Shown in pieces: positions 36,683 through 44,539 of a stretch of 64,000 bases of DNA. A program made the position numbers and the translations under genes. Below the pieces are notes generated by a model that ran no database searches, was not told the origin of the DNA, and saw only the letters and a program-made list of their open reading frames with translations. The DNA comes from Candidatus Wallbacteria bacterium (GTDB lineage Bacteria > Muiribacteriota > UBA6191 > JACPRK01). Positions within the stretch are counted from its first letter, which is position 1. Each line of letters opens with the position of its first letter. The DNA is taken from NCBI GenBank assembly GCA_016213845.1, contig JACQZN010000031.1, positions 1 to 64,000 of the forward strand, written 5' to 3'.

Positions 36683-37234
36683 ATGGCGCGAGTCGAGCGC
36701 GAAGAGGTGCTCTTCCGGGGTAGCCGCTGCACGCTCGTGCGCGCGCATGTCACCTGCCGCGACGGCCAGTTGCGCCCCCACGACTTCCTCAGCGTCGCCG
36801 ACGCCGTGGGCGTCATCGCCTGGTTGGACGATGGGCAGCTAGTCCTGGTCCGGCAACTCAGGCCGGCCATAGGCCGAGCGCTGATCGAGCTGCCCGCCGG
36901 TCACCTGGAACCGGGCGAGTCGGCTTTGGAGACGGCCCGGCGCGAGCTCGTGGAGGAAACCGGCTTCACGGCTTCTGCGTGGCGGCCTCTGACCGTGTTC
37001 TATCCCTCCTGCGGCAAACTCTCCGAGCGCATGCACCTCTACGAGGCCCGGGGGTTGATCGCCGGCACGGCCCGGCCCGAGCCGAACGAGGATATCGAGG
37101 TCGTCACGGCGAGCTTGCCCGAGGCCCTCCGGCTTGCGCGCGCCGGCGAGATTGCAGACTCGAAAACTCTATTGGCTCTGATGATAGCCTCGGGCGCTCC
37201 CTTGGAGGCCGTCGCCGGGGACGCCGCGAGCTGA
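36683..37234 (+). CDS. NUDIX hydrolase, ADP-ribose pyrophosphatase-like
   Basis: A 183-residue NUDIX enzyme. The full Nudix box is present (G-x5-E-x7-REL-x-EE-x-G-F in GHLEPGESALETARRELVEE), giving the Mg-dependent pyrophosphatase site. The flanking sequence (VLVRQLRPAIGRALIELPAG before the box) is characteristic of the ADP-ribose/ADP-sugar pyrophosphatase (NudF) subgroup, so ADP-ribose or an ADP-sugar is the likely substrate. The ATG at 36683 is 4 bases past the gnd stop, so the two form an operon with translational coupling. Confidence 0.92.
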   Translation: MARVEREEVLFRGSRCTLVRAHVTCRDGQLRPHDFLSVADAVGVIAWLDDGQLVLVRQLRPAIGRALIELPAGHLEPGESALETARRELVEETGFTASAWRPLTVFYPSCGKLSERMHLYEARGLIAGTARPEPNEDIEVVTASLPEALRLARAGEIADSKTLLALMIASGAPLEAVAGDAAS

Positions 37235-37276
37235 GCGGGCCGGGCAGCGGCCACGGTCGGGCTCATGGCTAGCGTG

Positions 37277-38473
37277 TCACTTCGCCCGCAGCTCCTCCAC
37301 CAGGGCGCCGGCCAGGGCGTCGTAATCCTCGGGCACGTTGTAGAGCTGGCAGGAGATCCGCAGCAGGCGTCTGGGGATGGTCGGCCACGGCACGACGGGA
37401 ACCTCGATCCCGTGCCGGAAAAGGAGCGCGTCCTGCAGGGGATCGGTATAGAGCGGAGAGGTCGGGAGCTCGCCAGAGCCGTCCGGAATCGGCACGCTGG
37501 CAAGAGAGCCAATCATGGAATCGGGGGACGGGATGGGAATTCCTAGCGCCTCGCAGAGCTTCCGGCGGCCTGCCAGCGCTCCCTGGCGGTTCCGTTCCAT
37601 CAGGGCGGGCCAGCCGCCCGGAAACATGGCGCCGAGCGCGTCGATGGCCACCGGCACGCAGAGGTATGCCGTCGGATCGCACGTGCCGGTCCAGTCGAAC
37701 TCCAGCCGGTACCGGGTGCGACCTCCGAGCGGCCACGTTGCGCCGTGGCTGATCGCCAGGGGCCGGATGCGCTCGCGGCGGTCGGGCCGGACGCGGAGGA
37801 TTGCGGCGCCCTTCGGGGCGCAGAGCCACTTGTGGCAGTTGGCGGTGTAGTAGGCCGCTCCGATCTCTGCGATGTTGAGAGGTACCATTCCGGGCGCGTG
37901 AGCCCCGTCCACGAGTGTGTCGATACCGCGCCGCTCGAGCTCGGCCACAAGATGCGTGATGGGCCAGATCAGTCCGGTCTGGCTCGTCACGTGGTCCAGC
38001 AACGCCAGCCGGGTCCTGGGCGTGACGCGGGCCAGCACGGCCCGGACTATCTCGTCCGGCGAGCCGAGCGGAAACGGCACGTTCGCGACCACCACCGCCG
38101 CCCCCGAGCGCTCGGCTACGAAGCCGAGAGCGTTGGCGCAGGCCTTGTACTCGTGGCTCGTTGTCAGCAGCTCGTCTCCCGGCTCGAAGGAAAGCGAGCG
38201 CAGCACAGCGTTCACTCCGGTAGTCGCGTTCGGCACGAAGGCCAGCTCCTCGGCCGGAGCGCCGACGAAAGCCGCGACGCGCCGCCTGGCGTCGTCCATC
38301 ATCTCCTCCAGCTCGCGCACGAAGAACCGGACGGGCTCGGCCTCCATTCGGTCCGCCAGCTCCCGCTGGCGCTCCAGGACGGCGACGGGCGTGGCGCCGA
38401 AAGAGCCGTGGTTGAGGAAGCGGATCGCGGGGTCGAGCCGCCAGTGGCGCTTGAAGTCGGAATCGATCTGCAT
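37277..38473 (-). CDS. class V aminotransferase / isopenicillin-N-epimerase-like
   Basis: A PLP-dependent enzyme of 398 residues in the class V aminotransferase (cysteine desulfurase-like) fold. The PLP lysine is K215 in CHKWLCAPKG. Other matching features are the N-terminal FLNHGSFGATP, the PLP-phosphate region NATTGVNAVLRS, and VDGAHAPG with the cofactor aspartate. This pattern fits the isopenicillin-N-epimerase-like group better than NifS/IscS, because no active-site cysteine loop is visible. The reaction cannot be specified from sequence. The start ATG 38473 has GAAGG upstream. It is divergent from ppc with 81 bases between, and convergent with the gnd-NUDIX operon. Confidence 0.9.
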   Translation of the reverse strand: MQIDSDFKRHWRLDPAIRFLNHGSFGATPVAVLERQRELADRMEAEPVRFFVRELEEMMDDARRRVAAFVGAPAEELAFVPNATTGVNAVLRSLSFEPGDELLTTSHEYKACANALGFVAERSGAAVVVANVPFPLGSPDEIVRAVLARVTPRTRLALLDHVTSQTGLIWPITHLVAELERRGIDTLVDGAHAPGMVPLNIAEIGAAYYTANCHKWLCAPKGAAILRVRPDRRERIRPLAISHGATWPLGGRTRYRLEFDWTGTCDPTAYLCVPVAIDALGAMFPGGWPALMERNRQGALAGRRKLCEALGIPIPSPDSMIGSLASVPIPDGSGELPTSPLYTDPLQDALLFRHGIEVPVVPWPTIPRRLLRISCQLYNVPEDYDALAGALVEELRAK

Positions 38474-38554
38474 GCCTTCAGGTTGACGCCTTGCGGGTGC
38501 GAAATGCGAGCCTCGCACGCCGCGGGTCGGGTTGCGCTATCCTGGCGCTTCGTC

Positions 38555-41191
38555 ATGACCGACGACTTCGAGGCACCGCTCAGGGACGATGTTCGGTTGC
38601 TCGGCAGCCTGCTGGGCGAGACGCTTCGCGCTCACGGGGGCGAGCATCTCTACGGCAATGTCGAGCGGGTCCGAGCTCTGGCGAAGGGCGCGCGGGCAGG
38701 AAGTCCCGCGGATGCGCAGGCGCTCCTGGCGCTACTGGCCGGCCTGCCGGTCGAAGAGGCCGTGCCGGTTGCGCGGGCGTTCGCCCATTTCCTTGCCCTG
38801 GCCAACATCGCGGAGCAGCACCACCGCGTGCGGTCCGAGCGGCAGGCAGTGGACCCCGAGGCTCCGCGCGGAAGCGTGGAAGAAACGATGACGCGGCTGA
38901 TCCGCCAGGGCGTGGCGCCCGAGCGGCTGCGCGAGGCGATCTGCACGCAGCAGGTCGAGATGGTCTTTACGGCCCACCCAACGGAGGTCGCCCGCCGCAC
39001 CGTCCTGCAGAAGCACTTCCGGATCGCCCAGGCGCTGGCACGGCGCGACCGGGGGGAGCTGACGGCCCAGGAGACAGCAGAGACGGAAGCTTGCCTGAGG
39101 CGCGAGATCGAGGCGATCTGGTTGACCGATGAGATCCGCCGCTTGGCGCCGACGCCCGTGGACGAGGCACGCAGCGGGCTCGTGGTCTTCGAGCAGACCC
39201 TCTGGGACGCCGTGCCTGCGTACGCCCGCCAGCTGGACCGGGCGCTAGCGCGTCACACGGGGGAGGGGCTGCCGTTAGATGCCGCCCCGATGCGGTTCGG
39301 CAGCTGGATGGGAGGCGACCGGGACGGGAACCCCAACGTGACGCCGGCCGTGACTCGCGAAGTCTGCCTGCTGAATCGCTGGATGGCCGCCGATCTGTAC
39401 CTGCGCGAGCTCGAGCCGCTGCGCTGGGAGCTGTCGATGACGCGCTGTGACGCGCGTGTGCGCGAGCGGGTGGGCGGTGTCTGGGAGCCGTACCGGGAGC
39501 TCTTGCGCCCGCTGACGGAGAAGCTGTCCGCCACGAAGCGGCGGATCGAGGACCTGCTCGCGGGTGGCCAGTCCGAGGGCGCTCTGCCGCTCGAGCGGGC
39601 CGAAGAGCTCTGGGAGCCGCTCGAGCTCGCCTACCGTTCGCTCTGCGCCGTGGGGGCCGGACACGTGGCCGGCGGGCGCCTGCTGGATCTGTTGCGGCGG
39701 CTGGCCTGTTTCGGCGTGACGCTGGTGCGTGTCGATTTGCGTCAGGAGGCCGACCGCCACTCCCGGACCCTGGACGCCGTCACGCGGTTTCTGGGGCTCG
39801 GCTCCTACTGCGAGTGGCCGGAACAGCGTCGGCTGGAGTTCCTGGTGGCGGAGCTCGCCAGCCGCCGCCCGCTCTTGCCGCCGGACTTCGAATGCGACCC
39901 GCAGGTCAAGGACGTGCTCGGCACGTTTGCGATGGCCGCCGCTCAGCAGGAGGGGTCGCTCGGCGCCTACGTCATTTCGATGGCGCGCGCGCCGTCGGAC
40001 GTGCTGGCTGTTGAGCTGTTGCAGAAGGAGCTGCGCGTGCGCCACCGGCTGCGCGTGGTGCCGCTCTTCGAGACGCTCGAGGCGCTGCAGGGTGCCGGCC
40101 AGACGATCGACCGGCTACTCGACATCGACTGGTACCGCCAGCACGTCGGCGCCAGGCAGGAAGTGATGATCGGGTATTCGGACTCGGCGAAGGAAGTGGG
40201 TCGTCTTGCAGCGACGTGGGCACTCTACCGGGCCCAGGAAGACGTCGTGGCCGCCTGTCGCCGTCATGGTCTGCGCGCCACGCTCTTCCACGGCCGCGGC
40301 GGCACCGTGGACCGAGGCGGAGGGCCCGCGCACGCCGCAATCTTGTCGCAGCCGCCCGGCTCGGTCGACGGCACACTGCGGGTGACCGAACAGGGCGAGG
40401 TCATCCAGGCCCGCTACGGATTGCCGGAGATCGCCGTCCAGACGATGGAGCTCTACACGGCCGCGGTCGCCGAGGCGTCTCTCGTGCCGCCCAGGGCGGC
40501 GCTGCCCGGTTGGCGCGCGCTGATGGATTCGCTCTCCGATACGGCGTCGAAGGCCTTTCGGTCGGTGGTCTGGGAGGGGCGGGATTTCGAGGCGTACTTC
40601 GAGGCCGCCACCCCGATTCGCGAGATCCCTGGCTTGCGCATCGGCAGCCGGCCCGCCAAGCGCCGCCCGTCCTCGGGGCTGATGGCGACCCTGAGGGCGA
40701 TCCCGTTCGTGTTCGCCTGGACGCAGGTGCGGTTGATGCTGCCGGCCTGGCTCGGACTGGGCGAGGCATTCGAGGCTGCCCGCAAGCAGGGGCACGGGCC
40801 GGTGCTTGCCGAGATGGTGCGCGAGTGGCCGTTCTTTTCGGCGACGCTCGACCTGGTCGAGATGGTTCTGGCGAAAGCGGATACCGGCATCGCAGCGCGC
40901 TATGAAGAGGCGCTGGTGCCACCCGGCCTGCAGCCTTTCGGCGCCGAGTTGCGCGAGCAGTTCGACCGCACGCGCAGGGCGGTGCTGGCGCTTGCCGGCC
41001 ACGAGCGGCTCCTCGAGGCCAACCCGGGCCTCTGCCGATCCATCGAGGTCCGGAATCCCTACGTCGACCCGCTCAATCTTCTCCAGGCGGAGTTTCTGCG
41101 CCGGGTGCGAAAGGCCCCCGATGCCCGGCTGGAAGAGGCGCTGCTCCTGACGATCAACGGAGTCGCAGCCGGCATGCGCAACACCGGCTGA
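38555..41191 (+). CDS. ppc: phosphoenolpyruvate carboxylase
   Basis: Carboxylates phosphoenolpyruvate with bicarbonate to oxaloacetate, an anaplerotic step. It is 878 residues, like E. coli Ppc (883). The catalytic His lies in VFTAHPTE (near residue 138). Other invariant blocks are SWMGGDRDGNP, VMIGYSDSAKEVGR, the mobile-loop glycine motif LFHGRGGTVDRGGGP and the C-terminal AGMRNTG. An open upstream reading frame extends back to 37745 but is antisense to the aminotransferase. ATG 38555 matches the family start. A TATCCT box ending 12 bases upstream could be a -10 giving a nearly leaderless mRNA. Confidence 0.97.
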   Translation: MTDDFEAPLRDDVRLLGSLLGETLRAHGGEHLYGNVERVRALAKGARAGSPADAQALLALLAGLPVEEAVPVARAFAHFLALANIAEQHHRVRSERQAVDPEAPRGSVEETMTRLIRQGVAPERLREAICTQQVEMVFTAHPTEVARRTVLQKHFRIAQALARRDRGELTAQETAETEACLRREIEAIWLTDEIRRLAPTPVDEARSGLVVFEQTLWDAVPAYARQLDRALARHTGEGLPLDAAPMRFGSWMGGDRDGNPNVTPAVTREVCLLNRWMAADLYLRELEPLRWELSMTRCDARVRERVGGVWEPYRELLRPLTEKLSATKRRIEDLLAGGQSEGALPLERAEELWEPLELAYRSLCAVGAGHVAGGRLLDLLRRLACFGVTLVRVDLRQEADRHSRTLDAVTRFLGLGSYCEWPEQRRLEFLVAELASRRPLLPPDFECDPQVKDVLGTFAMAAAQQEGSLGAYVISMARAPSDVLAVELLQKELRVRHRLRVVPLFETLEALQGAGQTIDRLLDIDWYRQHVGARQEVMIGYSDSAKEVGRLAATWALYRAQEDVVAACRRHGLRATLFHGRGGTVDRGGGPAHAAILSQPPGSVDGTLRVTEQGEVIQARYGLPEIAVQTMELYTAAVAEASLVPPRAALPGWRALMDSLSDTASKAFRSVVWEGRDFEAYFEAATPIREIPGLRIGSRPAKRRPSSGLMATLRAIPFVFAWTQVRLMLPAWLGLGEAFEAARKQGHGPVLAEMVREWPFFSATLDLVEMVLAKADTGIAARYEEALVPPGLQPFGAELREQFDRTRRAVLALAGHERLLEANPGLCRSIEVRNPYVDPLNLLQAEFLRRVRKAPDARLEEALLLTINGVAAGMRNTG

Positions 41192-41304
41192 GCGCCCGGA
41201 TCGCCCACGGCTCACTCGCTACCATTCCCCGGGAGCGACTCTTCGGTTAGCATGCTCCCGACGAGTCGCGCTCCCTCGATCCGGAGCCCTATCCGACGGA
41301 GGAC

Positions 41305-42636
41305 ATGGTGGTCACGAAGAAAATCGGTCTACTCCCCAGCTTCGAAGTTGGCATGCCGCGCACGCTCAAGAGCTTTTTCGAGTTCTTGAATCTCTCGATC
41401 AAGCACAAGGGGGAGACCTTCCGGTTCGAGGTGGACCGGGTCAAGGTCGAGCCCGTGAACATCCGGCACGACATCAAGAAGGACTGGGACCTCTTCATCG
41501 ACCGGACCACGCACTGGCACAAGTTCATGCGCGCCTACGTGCAGCACGCTCTCTACGACGGAGTCTACGTGCTCAACCATCCGTCGACCTTCGCCGCCAT
41601 CAACAAGCACGCCTCGTTCGTCTTCCTGGAGCGGCTGGGCTCCAAGGTCCCCGAGACCATCATGATCCCCCAGCACACGTACATCGAGGACGAGGAGTAC
41701 GTCGCCAACCAGCTCCGGATCTCGCCCCGCATGACGCAGAAGAAGTTCGACGAGCAGATGAAGAGCTGGCGCCACTACCGTGACAAGTCGCTGCCCGAGA
41801 TGTTCGCCAACCACAACGTCTACTTCGACTTCGAGGAGATCCCGGAGAAGCTCGGCGGCTTTCCGATCTACCTGAAGCCCGGTCAGGACGGCGGCGGCGG
41901 CTCAGGGGTTTCGCGCATCGAGAACATGGAGCAGTTCCACGAGAAGTACGCCGACTCCGAGGACCGCATCATGCACGCCCAGAAGGCCATCGACTTCGAC
42001 GAGTTCGTCCGCTGCATGGGCATCGGACCGCAGGTCTGGCCGATGAAGTTCCTCCCCGAGGAGCCGATCCACCGTCACTACTCCGAGGAGCCGGTCAAGC
42101 TCTCCAACTCCGAGCGCCGGCGCGTCATCGGCGAGGTGAAGATCATCAACGCCGTGTTCCGGTGGGAGTACAACTCGTATGAGGCGCTCGTGAAGGACGG
42201 CGTCGTCCACCCGATCGACTACGCCAATGCGTGCCCGGATTCGGCCATCTCCTCCCTGCACGTCCATTTCCCGTGGGTCATCAAGGCGCTGGTCAAGTGG
42301 ACCGTCTACTGCCTGGTGACCAACCGGCGCATGCGATTCGATCTGAACCAGGCGGAGTTCCTGCGAATGGAGCTCTCCGAGAAGCCCGACGAGGCCTTCG
42401 AGCGGGCGCTGAAGCTGGCGCGCGAGTACTTCGAGGAGGACCGCTTCGAGGAGTTTGTCGCCAAGCACCTCTCCCACCTGGACGACGCCTTCGCCGAGTT
42501 CCACGCCAAGGGCCTGCTCGATCCCATCATCGAGCGCGAGTTCCAGAACAGCCGCTTCCCCGACTGGGAGCAAGAGAAGCTCATCTCCGAGTACAAGGAG
42601 AAGCTGGCCCGCTCCGTCGCCAACCGGATGTCCTGA
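41305..42636 (+). CDS. ATP-grasp-like protein of unknown substrate
   Basis: A 443-residue protein whose middle part resembles an ATP-grasp ligase fold. There is a pre-ATP-grasp segment with WDLFIDRTTHWH and YVLNHPSTFAAINKHASF. A likely ATP-lysine and glycine-rich loop follows (FPIYLKPGQDGGGGSGVSR). Then come HAQKAIDFDEFVRC (hinge-like) and late acidic and Asn residues (RFDLNQAEFLRME) that could bind Mg. ATP-grasp enzymes join a carboxylate to an amine or thiol; the substrate is not evident. The C-terminal ~90 residues are a charged helical tail. GGAGG precedes the ATG. Codon use is highly C/G-ending (AAG, GAG, TTC, ATC), suggesting strong expression. It ends at palindrome A. Confidence 0.8.
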   Translation: MVVTKKIGLLPSFEVGMPRTLKSFFEFLNLSIKHKGETFRFEVDRVKVEPVNIRHDIKKDWDLFIDRTTHWHKFMRAYVQHALYDGVYVLNHPSTFAAINKHASFVFLERLGSKVPETIMIPQHTYIEDEEYVANQLRISPRMTQKKFDEQMKSWRHYRDKSLPEMFANHNVYFDFEEIPEKLGGFPIYLKPGQDGGGGSGVSRIENMEQFHEKYADSEDRIMHAQKAIDFDEFVRCMGIGPQVWPMKFLPEEPIHRHYSEEPVKLSNSERRRVIGEVKIINAVFRWEYNSYEALVKDGVVHPIDYANACPDSAISSLHVHFPWVIKALVKWTVYCLVTNRRMRFDLNQAEFLRMELSEKPDEAFERALKLAREYFEEDRFEEFVAKHLSHLDDAFAEFHAKGLLDPIIEREFQNSRFPDWEQEKLISEYKEKLARSVANRMS

Positions 42637-42716
42637 GAAATTGGGGGCAACTCGACCTGACCCAATTTCTCTCGTGGACGAGAGAAAATGGGTCAGGTCG
42701 AGTTGCCCCTATTTCC
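42637..42716. repeat. palindromic element A (REP/MITE-like)
   Basis: An 80-base imperfect palindrome fills the gap between two convergent stop codons (42636 and 42722). The centre is CTCTCG-TGGA-CGAGAG. The arms carry the core GGGGCAACTCGACCTGACCC and its complement, with about two mismatches and one indel. It should form a long hairpin in either transcript and could serve as a bidirectional terminator. The core resembles elements B and C. Confidence 0.85.
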
Positions 42717-42721
42717 GGTCC

Positions 42722-43255
42722 TTACCGACGCTCGTAGGTGCCGATCAGCTTGCCGGTGGCGACGACGCGATCGCGAATGGCGGCCAGCAGCTCGTCCTTC
42801 GAGAGGCCGGGTGCCATCGGATGCTTGCCTTCGAGCGCGTAGACGGTGAAGTGGTAGTGGTGGACTCCGTGGCCCTTGGGGGGCATCGGTCCGCCCCAGC
42901 CCTTCTCGCCGAAATCGTTGCGCCCTTCGAGGACGCCTTTCAGGCCGCCCTCGGGAATGGCCGCGGTGCCGGCGGGAATGTTGTAGACGACCCAGTGGAC
43001 CCACGGAGTCGGCCGCGGGGCGTCCGGGTCGTCGCAAATGAGCGCGAACTCGCCGGTCTTCGGCGGGGCGCCCTCCCAGGCGATCTCGGGGGACACGTTC
43101 TGGCCTTCGCCCTTGTACGCATGCTTGGCCGGTATGGCAGCGCCATCCTTGAACGTAGAGCTCTTTACCTGAATCACGGCCATCGCCTCCTTGGGACCAC
43201 TGGCCGCCCACGCCACGTGGGCCGCCAGGGCGCAGACAAACAACGAACGCAGCAT
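42722..43255 (-). CDS. secreted PEBP-family protein (YbhB/YbcL-like)
   Basis: A 177-residue member of the phosphatidylethanolamine-binding protein family. The family signature region is present: CDDPDAPRPTPWVHWVVYNI with the conserved Asp-Pro-Asp and His, then GPMPPKGHGVHHYHF with the anion-pocket His. The start at 43255 opens a signal peptide (LRSLFVCALAAHVAWAASG), so the protein is exported; GGAGG lies upstream. The longer in-frame reading to 43459 has no family homology and runs through palindrome B. Bacterial PEBPs have no settled function; inhibitor or ligand binding is possible. It is convergent with the ATP-grasp gene. Confidence 0.92.
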   Translation of the reverse strand: MLRSLFVCALAAHVAWAASGPKEAMAVIQVKSSTFKDGAAIPAKHAYKGEGQNVSPEIAWEGAPPKTGEFALICDDPDAPRPTPWVHWVVYNIPAGTAAIPEGGLKGVLEGRNDFGEKGWGGPMPPKGHGVHHYHFTVYALEGKHPMAPGLSKDELLAAIRDRVVATGKLIGTYERR

Positions 43256-43447
43256 CTTCTCATCCCTCCGAGCCGCACCGTCCCCGGAGCGGTCGACGCA
43301 CCAGAATACAACGCCCCCTTCCACCACTGCTGCGCCCCCAGTCACAGGAAAGCAACGGGGACCGGGAACCGGATATCGTAAGCCGAGCTCGGGCAGCCGA
43401 GACCGGTGAACCCGGGAGCAGAAACCGTAAGGTGAAACCGGCAGGGA

Positions 43448-43507
43448 AACTGGGGCCACTCGACTTGCCCCGATTTGCTATCGGGGCAAGTCGAGTGGCC
43501 CCAATTT
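43448..43507. repeat. palindromic element B (REP/MITE-like)
   Basis: Arms of 25 bases match at 24 positions: 43450-43474 starting CTGGGGCCACTCGACTTG and 43480-43504 starting ATCGGGGCAAGTCGAGTG, with a 5-base loop TTGCT. The 20-base core GGGGCAAGTCGAGTGGCCCC is identical to that of element C, but here the hairpin centre lies on the opposite side of the core. It sits between the divergent PEBP and RING-finger genes. Confidence 0.88.
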
Positions 43508-43534
43508 GCGGAGTGGCCCGTACTTTCCGGCATA

Positions 43535-44434
43535 ATGGAGGCGGAAGCGGGCGCGGGTTGCTGTGCAATGGGCTTTCCAGGCCGAGACATAATTCGCCGG
43601 GCGGTGAACGCCTATCAGTCGGCGGCGGCCGTGGAGAGGCTGCGGCGGGCGCTGGAGAGCGTGGCGCGGGCCCGGGGCGGAGAGACGGTTCGCGACAACT
43701 ACACGGACACGTTGCCGCGGGTTCGCATGGTCGACGCCGATCGGGTGAGGTGGCTGTCGCTGAACCGTGGCGCCCGAGGAACTATCCGCGTCGGACTGGT
43801 GTCGCGTTCCCGGCTAGAGGAGGAGGAGATGCACGACCTCCCGTCGCTCGAGCTGCACCCGGCCTGGTGCGGACGGGACTGGGCGGTTCCCTGGATGAGA
43901 CCCGTGGAGGCTGGCGATGCCGTGCTGGATGCGCGCTTCGCTGTCTATAGCGGCGAGGGGCGGCCTGTGGCGCACGTCTTCAATCCGCAGGTTTGCGCGG
44001 CGATCCTGGCACTTCATTACGGATTCGACGTGCCGGGAGTCGACGTCACGCTCGGGGGGCGCGCCATCGTCTTGCGCAAGAGCGTTCGCGGTGAACGGCT
44101 CACGGCCCGCTTGCTGGAAGAAGTTCTGGACCGGATGGACGTGCTCTGCGGCAGCATCACGGAGATCTTCCGCGTCGACTCGGATGGGATCGTGCACATC
44201 GACGTCCGGGACGAAGTGCCTGCCGATTCGCGGTGCCGCGTCTGCGGAGAGCAGCTAGAACGGGCCACGGTCACCTGCGCGGCCTGCGAGACTCCTCATC
44301 ACGCCGATTGCTGGCAGTACCTGGGCCGCTGCGCCATCTTCGGCTGTGGCTCCCACCGATTCACGCGCCGGGCGGGCGAGGGCGAGAGCGAGGCCCGGGG
44401 CGTCCGCCGTCCTGGCCGGCTGCGCCTGCGCTGA
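43535..44434 (+). CDS. protein with C-terminal prokaryotic RING finger
   Basis: A 299-residue protein. The C-terminal ~40 residues (about 232-272) show the paired Cys pattern of prokaryotic RING finger family 1: CRVC, then CAAC, HHADCW, and C-x4-C (CAIFGC), with typical flanking Trp. It should bind two zincs. The N-terminal 230 residues (helical start, then alpha/beta, with RVRWLSLNRGARGTIRVGL) match nothing I know. No signal peptide or membrane segment is present, so it is cytosolic. The start is uncertain: ATG 43535 or ATG 43568, neither with a ribosome site. A CATAAT box at 43531-43536 would favour 43568. Zinc-finger-mediated protein binding is likely; ubiquitin-ligase activity should not be assumed. 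Confidence 0.8.
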   Translation: MEAEAGAGCCAMGFPGRDIIRRAVNAYQSAAAVERLRRALESVARARGGETVRDNYTDTLPRVRMVDADRVRWLSLNRGARGTIRVGLVSRSRLEEEEMHDLPSLELHPAWCGRDWAVPWMRPVEAGDAVLDARFAVYSGEGRPVAHVFNPQVCAAILALHYGFDVPGVDVTLGGRAIVLRKSVRGERLTARLLEEVLDRMDVLCGSITEIFRVDSDGIVHIDVRDEVPADSRCRVCGEQLERATVTCAACETPHHADCWQYLGRCAIFGCGSHRFTRRAGEGESEARGVRRPGRLRLR

Positions 44435-44539
44435 ACCCCCATCATTGCTCGCGATGCGGAATGAAGAGCGCCACGGGACTCTTGCGAGAACCCGTGGCGC
44501 GAAGCTACGAGCGGGGGGGCGCCCAGGCGCCCGGGTGCC

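Noticed and set aside
37745..38554. N-terminal extension of the ppc frame by 270 residues
   Set aside because: The extension is antisense to the aminotransferase gene and has no PEP carboxylase homology; the family start is at 38555.
42637..42716. Attenuator or riboswitch interpretation of the palindrome
   Set aside because: It lies between two convergent stop codons, not in a leader, and has family members elsewhere; a REP-like element or terminator explains it better.
43531..43536. CATAAT as the promoter of the RING-finger gene
   Set aside because: No -35 at workable spacing, and it overlaps one of the two candidate start codons; kept only as a note on the start choice.
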